From: a virus
Virus record (IMG/VR): IMGVR_UViG_3300028423_000861
Span: 62,001 to 126,000 of that record
Reading direction: 5' to 3' (one strand)
Length of the DNA: 64,000 bases
Shown here: positions 60,238 to 64,000 of the stretch, piece after piece
How positions within the stretch are numbered: position 1 is the stretch's first letter
How the letters are laid out: every line of letters starts with the position of its first letter
The notes under the pieces: model-generated
Database searches by the model: none
Told to the model about the DNA's origin: nothing
The model's input: only the letters and a program-made list of their open reading frames with translations
Position numbers and translations under genes: made by a program

Positions 60238-60669
60238 TTAAGACTGAGTATTTATCATGCTTTTCTGAAACCACGTTTCTAGATCAGCCTGAAAAACCTG
60301 CTTAACTTTTTCTTGATTCAATTTTTGATCATGAACTCTTGTTCTATCTTTAACATATATTATTTTATTTTTTTCAAGTCTCACGATTATGTTTGCAGAA
60401 ATTATTAATTCAAACGGTAAAGTTTTATTTCTTGAGCGGGTGCTGAGTAAAACAAGATTTTCAGATTTACAAAAATTAGCACTCAAACGCAATGATTCAC
60501 ATCTATCAATAAGAAGCTTTCGCGGTCGTGTGTCTTGGTTAACAAAGGTTTTATAAAATTCATCTTGATACATCAAGATAACAAAATCTGGTTGCCAGGG
60601 AATATATCCTCCATATTCCCTGGCTAGAACCAACTCTTTATTATGCAATGGCATCTTCAACCATTTCAT
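60238..60669 (-). CDS. hypothetical protein, 143 aa
   Basis: Basic alpha/beta protein with three Cys (CESLRLSANFCKS). Overlaps 60641-60796. Unknown function. Confidence 0.6.
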   Translation of the reverse strand: MKWLKMPLHNKELVLAREYGGYIPWQPDFVILMYQDEFYKTFVNQDTRPRKLLIDRCESLRLSANFCKSENLVLLSTRSRNKTLPFELIISANIIVRLEKNKIIYVKDRTRVHDQKLNQEKVKQVFQADLETWFQKSMINTQS

Positions 60670-60796
60670 TAATTTCTACATATTGTGTGTTTTCTTCTTT
60701 TCGCGCACGGAAGAAGATGCACTCTGCCTGCATTTCACTCAATGCATCATATGTTTCTGTAGTTCCGTCAGATTTGATAATAACAACTTCAAACAT
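60641..60796 (-). CDS. hypothetical protein, 51 aa
   Basis: MFEVVIIKSDGTTETYDALSEMQAEC...; second ATG fits the AAGGAGG Shine-Dalgarno. Unknown function. Confidence 0.5.
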   Translation of the reverse strand: MFEVVIIKSDGTTETYDALSEMQAECIFFRARKEENTQYVEINEMVEDAIA

Positions 60797-60838
60797 CATT
60801 TCCTCCTTGTTAATTGAAAACGACATGTAACATGCTGT

Positions 60839-61387
60839 TTATAAACTGTCAACTGTATCTAAAAGCTTATCTGTTTTATGCTGTGCGGCAAGATGTATTG
60901 CAAATTCCCAATAAGCTTCACGATCAAGTTCTTGAAAAAGGAAATCACTCTCGAAATCCACAACAGTCCACATGCCGGCTTTGACTTCTTTTTTCAATTG
61001 TCCTGGCTGCCATGAACAATATCCAGTTACTAATAGATATTGATTGGGACCAACACCACGATTGATGTCACTTACAATATATTTTCCACCTGTATAAGCA
61101 ATACTGTCATTCAAAACAATGCTAGTTTCTCTTGCATAGTCAGCGGTGTGAAGAACATACCCAAGGTGGCGATCAACAGGACCTCCCATGTGAATACGCT
61201 CTGGATACGGCCATCCAATTTCTTCAGACCACTTACTAGCAATATCATAATCCATTGGAACATTCAAAATAACACCAATTGCACCAGCGGTGTCATCTGT
61301 GTGAACATAGATCACTGTTTGCCGAAATGTATCTGTATTCAGTTTGGGCGTTGCGATTAAAATCTGGCCCTCAATATTATTTGACAT
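60839..61387 (-). CDS. AlgH/YqgE-family protein
   Basis: 182 residues. GQILIATPKLNTDTFRQTVIYVHTDDTAGAIGVILNVP, IHMGGPVDRHLGYVLH and VTGYCSWQPGQLKKEVKAGMW are the UPF0301 (AlgH/YqgE) signature strands. In bacteria this family is linked to transcription regulation of surface traits but its activity is unclear. Unusual as phage cargo. Confidence 0.9.
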   Translation of the reverse strand: MSNNIEGQILIATPKLNTDTFRQTVIYVHTDDTAGAIGVILNVPMDYDIASKWSEEIGWPYPERIHMGGPVDRHLGYVLHTADYARETSIVLNDSIAYTGGKYIVSDINRGVGPNQYLLVTGYCSWQPGQLKKEVKAGMWTVVDFESDFLFQELDREAYWEFAIHLAAQHKTDKLLDTVDSL

Positions 61388-61409
61388 ACCATCCTCGTTT
61401 GTTACGACA

Positions 61410-61438
61410 AATATACTTATCTATTTGAGGTTTGTCAA
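61410..61438 (-). promoter_or_regulatory. sigma70-type promoter for algH-like gene
   Basis: TTGACA (61433-61438), 17 bp, TATATT (61410-61415). Confidence 0.8.
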
Positions 61439-61466
61439 AAAAAGAGTGAGCAATTAACGCTCACTC
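61436..61466 (-). terminator. rho-independent terminator
   Basis: GAGTGAGC-GTTAATT-GCTCACTC followed by seven Us on the minus strand; the stop codon of 61454-61585 lies in its loop and its U-tract overlaps the next promoter. Confidence 0.9.
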
Positions 61467-61585
61467 TCTAGTTCTTTTGCTTGCTTATATAAAGTATCAG
61501 CTAGGTCGGGGTAGCCCATTCGCTGCATTTCGCTTGCGGCGCGCAAGTAGCCCAAGCGTTCAAAAGTTTTCAAAATGATTTTCAT
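61454..61585 (-). CDS. hypothetical protein, 43 aa
   Basis: MKIILKTFERLGYLRAASEMQRMGYPDLADTLYKQ...; similar to the small DUF1127-like proteins of proteobacteria. Coupled to its neighbour by TAATG. Confidence 0.55.
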   Translation of the reverse strand: MKIILKTFERLGYLRAASEMQRMGYPDLADTLYKQAKELESER

Positions 61586-61707
61586 TATATCACTCCTGCT
61601 TGTTTTAGTTCTTTGATGCGTTTTTGGATCTCATCAGGATCTCTAACGCCTTCAAGATAACGTGAAGCAGTAACAGCATTTGAAAATGCACTGACAATGT
61701 TTACCAT
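61585..61707 (-). CDS. hypothetical protein, 40 aa
   Basis: MVNIVSAFSNAVTASRYLEGVRDP...; short helical peptide. Overlaps both neighbours. Confidence 0.5.
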   Translation of the reverse strand: MVNIVSAFSNAVTASRYLEGVRDPDEIQKRIKELKQAGVI

Positions 61708-61868
61708 TTGAAATATCCCATGCGCTCTAGTTCACGTTCACGACGCTCTAGATCGCAACGATCGACACTCTGCGCGAGATAATCTTCAATTTCTCGCTGG
61801 CGTCGAGTCATAATACGTTGGTTATCTTTATCATTGAAGTTGAAAAAATCAACTACTGAATTAAACAT
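61701..61868 (-). CDS. DUF3563-like protein, 55 aa
   Basis: REIEDYLAQSVDRCDLERRERELERMGYFKW follows the DUF3563/DUF1127 pattern (YL..S.D..DLE.R.REL). Such small proteins occur mainly in alpha- and betaproteobacteria. Confidence 0.65.
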   Translation of the reverse strand: MFNSVVDFFNFNDKDNQRIMTRRQREIEDYLAQSVDRCDLERRERELERMGYFKW

Positions 61869-61873
61869 ATTGA

Positions 61874-62008
61874 TCATAGTCCTGCCTCCTTGAGTAGGCG
61901 ATCATAAGCCTGTTCACGGTCTTCGATCCCATATTCCATTTCTACATAACGACGTAGACCTTTACGGTATTCGTTTCTATAAAATAAATTTTTAATAAAT
62001 TTTTTCAT
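61874..62008 (-). CDS. hypothetical protein, 44 aa
   Basis: MKKFIKNLFYRNEYRKGLRRYVEMEYGI...; basic helical peptide, ATG 62008. Same small-protein cluster. Confidence 0.5.
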   Translation of the reverse strand: MKKFIKNLFYRNEYRKGLRRYVEMEYGIEDREQAYDRLLKEAGL

Positions 62009-62131
62009 TACAAAGCCCTCTCGAATCAAGAAAAATGCAGGTACTTGCTGCACCTGCACAATAATATTTACAATATTTCGGGGCTGATCACAACTGCATT
62101 CTACGTAATCACGTCATGCATTGAATGCATA

Positions 62132-63517
62132 TCATTTTTCCATTTTGAAACCAATGCGTCCTTTGTTGCCGGTTGCAAAATAAGTTTTGTTATAGACAAA
62201 TGGTTTGTTGTTGTCTGGAAGTTTTGCATAATATGTGAACGTTACATTATTACCCTGCAAACCAACTTTGGTCAAGATTTGTATGTAACCAGTTTCGCGC
62301 AGTGTTGCATTAATAACATCTACAAATTCTTCCTCTGCATTGATTCGTGCCACCAAACGGTTGATAATAGCACTGAGCAAATGATTATGAAGTGAATATT
62401 CAGGTCTTTCAAGTGTTCCTTGATCAACGTTCTGATTTGTGATTAATTGTTTTAAGTTATCGCTTTTAAGAACTTCAGGATTCTGTTCGTTACGATCCAG
62501 TGATTCCATCTCTTCAATATCTTGCTGGTTGATAATTTTCATTCTTCTTGCAAGAACTACTGGGCCGAGTTCGCCTGCTCGTCTGGGATCACTGGAATAC
62601 GCAGGAAGAGTTGCTAGGTCTTTGACAATAGTTGCACCCTTGGGATAACGACGTGCTACATCCTGGGGCATTTCTTTGTAGATACCAAGCAAACTACTTG
62701 CTGCGCCACCTGCTTTATACATCTTGCTTGAAACACCAATGCGATTGTCTTCTGGAGTTACTACGTAACTATCAACCAACATAGCTGCTGTGTCTTGTGG
62801 GAAAATCACCTTGCTTCTTGACAAATCACTCGTATTGTATCTTTCCTGGATTTCTTCAATGTTGATATTTTGAATGTTGTCACTCATCAAAGCAATTACG
62901 CCAGCATATTCACCTGCGTATTTGGCAATAATACCTGCTTGAGATCTTTTTTCAAAATGAATTGGTTCGTTATTTCCAGCGGCGGACTGTATAACCTGCT
63001 CGATAAGTTCGCCTACGTGTTCATATTGCGTGCCTTCAAGAGATTTTGATAGATTGCTATGTATTGTTTTGATCAGTTCTTGGATCGTTCTTGGGTTTTC
63101 ATCTGGAATGAGGTCGCTGGGTTTGATTGGCAGGCTCTCTGATTCAATGGCAGCTTGGAATTTATAACCGTCAAAGGTCTTCCATTTATTATGGATTCCT
63201 TTAAGATCTTGAACGTAGCGAACCCAGTATTCTCTTTTGCCACGTGAAGTTTCAACTTCTGCGACAATTGCTGCTCGGCTTGCTGATGTTGGAGTATTAT
63301 CTTCTATGCGACGACCTATCTTGGGAATTACTTGATCAAGAGCAAGTTGCAATTCTTCAAGGTTGTCAAAGGCATAATCGTCTTGTGGACGAACAAATTT
63401 AATATCAATAATGGTGAGAGTATCTTCTGGATTGTTTACACTAACATAAACATCACCAGGTTGACGGGCGCTAACGCCTCTTGATTCATTCAAAAAGATT
63501 AATTCATTGGCTCGCAT
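62132..63517 (-). CDS. large hypothetical protein, 461 aa
   Basis: Begins MRANELIFLNESRG and has no clear enzyme motif; alternating alpha/beta, with long acidic helices. A TAAATAT box lies directly before the start (63520-63530), suggesting late expression. Similar starts occur in T4-like proteins of unknown role. Confidence 0.7.
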   Translation of the reverse strand: MRANELIFLNESRGVSARQPGDVYVSVNNPEDTLTIIDIKFVRPQDDYAFDNLEELQLALDQVIPKIGRRIEDNTPTSASRAAIVAEVETSRGKREYWVRYVQDLKGIHNKWKTFDGYKFQAAIESESLPIKPSDLIPDENPRTIQELIKTIHSNLSKSLEGTQYEHVGELIEQVIQSAAGNNEPIHFEKRSQAGIIAKYAGEYAGVIALMSDNIQNINIEEIQERYNTSDLSRSKVIFPQDTAAMLVDSYVVTPEDNRIGVSSKMYKAGGAASSLLGIYKEMPQDVARRYPKGATIVKDLATLPAYSSDPRRAGELGPVVLARRMKIINQQDIEEMESLDRNEQNPEVLKSDNLKQLITNQNVDQGTLERPEYSLHNHLLSAIINRLVARINAEEEFVDVINATLRETGYIQILTKVGLQGNNVTFTYYAKLPDNNKPFVYNKTYFATGNKGRIGFKMEK

Positions 63518-63538
63518 AGTAATATTTATGCGATTAAA

Positions 63539-63838
63539 TTATTCTTCTTCAAGCGTGATCTTTAGTGCCATTCCAGACAACCGTATAAGAACTTGTGCTT
63601 CGGAAAATTTTTGTTCGGCAATTTCGTAAGGATAAACACCTGCAATGCCTTTGCCTTGAAAATGCACAAGCATCGTGATCTCTGTAGCTTCTTCCTGGCT
63701 CTTTCCAAAAACATAATGAAGCAATTCAATTACAAAGTCCATTGGCGTTACATCGTCATTGTGCAACACCACAGCCCATTTTTTAGGCTCTTTGATTTCA
63801 ACTTCTTCTTTTTCGATTGTATCTGGGTTTGTAGACAT
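63539..63838 (-). CDS. clpS: ClpS, ATP-dependent Clp protease adaptor
   Basis: 99 residues. KKWAVVLHNDDVTPMDFVIELLHYVFGKSQEEATEITMLVHFQGKGIAGVYPYEIAEQK contains the ClpS signature (V-hNDD-TPM-FV) and the GxGxxGxYxxExAE segment. ClpS delivers N-degron substrates to ClpAP and blocks SsrA substrates from ClpA. Its presence with a phage tmRNA suggests control of host proteolysis. Confidence 0.95.
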   Translation of the reverse strand: MSTNPDTIEKEEVEIKEPKKWAVVLHNDDVTPMDFVIELLHYVFGKSQEEATEITMLVHFQGKGIAGVYPYEIAEQKFSEAQVLIRLSGMALKITLEEE

Positions 63839-63851
63839 GAAATCCTCTTGT

Positions 63852-63878
63852 AATAAGGGAGGGTAACCCCTCCCTTAT
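63852..63878. terminator. palindromic hairpin between clpS and hsp20
   Basis: AAGGGAGG-GGTTA-CCTCCCTT type stem; T-rich sequence is better on the plus-strand side. May terminate hsp20 transcription. Confidence 0.6.
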
Positions 63879-63883
63879 TTTCT

Positions 63884-64000
63884 TTAGCTTTGTGTGATTT
63901 CGATCTTTTTGGGCTGTAGTTCTTCAGGAACCACGTTTACACACTTGATAGAAAGCATACCTTGCTTCAAGGATACACCTTCGACCTCAACGGTGTCAGC
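63884..64000 (-). CDS. Hsp20 small heat-shock protein (C-terminal part)
   Basis: 39 codons visible: ADTVEVEGVSLKQGMLSIKCVNVVPEEL...KIEIT, matching the last beta strands of the alpha-crystallin domain and the I-x-I tail. Hsp20 is a frequent gene of marine T4-like phages. The rest lies beyond the window edge. Confidence 0.85.
   Translation of the reverse strand, partial: ADTVEVEGVSLKQGMLSIKCVNVVPEELQPKKIEITQS

Overview
The window looks like part of the genome of a large T4-type tailed phage (Caudoviricetes, T4 superfamily), probably infecting an alphaproteobacterium. The T4-like case rests on dense, overlapping short genes almost all on the minus strand, late-promoter boxes reading TATAAATA in front of several genes, sigma70-type early promoters (TTGACA, 17 bp, TATATT), phage tail-fibre-like proteins, a lytic transglycosylase, three homing-type endonucleases and an Hsp20 gene at the right edge. 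The alphaproteobacterial case rests on a two-piece (permuted) tmRNA of the alphaproteobacterial layout and on small domain families common there (DUF1289, DUF3563-like, secreted ClpP-like proteins). No sequence search was run, so host and taxonomy are inference.

Layout. 0-14.3 kb: early-type genes, including a cupin/MazG-like fusion, an MTHFR-like protein, a YqiA-like esterase, a P-loop kinase, a CCA-adding enzyme, a lytic transglycosylase, a RelA/SpoT-type HD hydrolase, a NADAR protein, an RNA ligase, an outer-membrane barrel and an RF1-type release factor whose frame contains an in-frame UGA. 14.4-20 kb: a subtilisin-like protease on the plus strand, secreted proteins, diaminobutyrate acetyltransferase (EctA) and a GIY-YIG endonuclease. 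20.1-21.4 kb: about 1.25 kb without convincing protein genes, full of perfect stems and GNRA loops, with its own strong promoter and an embedded tRNA-like domain; it resembles giant phage RNAs of the GOLLD/ROOL kind. 21.5-30.1 kb: metabolic and membrane genes, including AdoMet decarboxylase (SpeD), an AAA+ ATPase, two more hydrolases and diaminobutyrate aminotransferase (EctB). 30.1-50.2 kb: a tRNA archipelago of about 50 readable tRNAs covering all 20 amino acids, interleaved with small genes, an L12-like mini protein, a polysaccharide lyase, a papain-like protease, two endonucleases, broken tRNAs and hairpin-closed RNA elements. 50-56 kb: small genes, a lipase-like hydrolase, a SLOG protein, an HNH protein and the tmRNA. 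56.4-59.6 kb: fibre-like structural genes under late promoters. 59.6-64 kb: small membrane proteins, AlgH/YqgE, ClpS and Hsp20.

How it fits together. The main theme is takeover and quality control of translation: a near-complete tRNA set, CCA-adding enzyme, RNA ligase, tmRNA, a release factor, an L12-like domain, ClpS and Hsp20, with a possible alarmone hydrolase acting against the stringent response. A second theme is host metabolism: EctB plus EctA would make N-gamma-acetyl-diaminobutyrate (the ectoine precursor), beside SpeD, an MTHFR-like enzyme and MazG-like functions. The strongest candidates for undescribed biology are the giant RNA, the covarying hairpin array at 47.27-47.76 kb, tRNAs with swapped variable-arm class, and two genes with in-frame stop codons.
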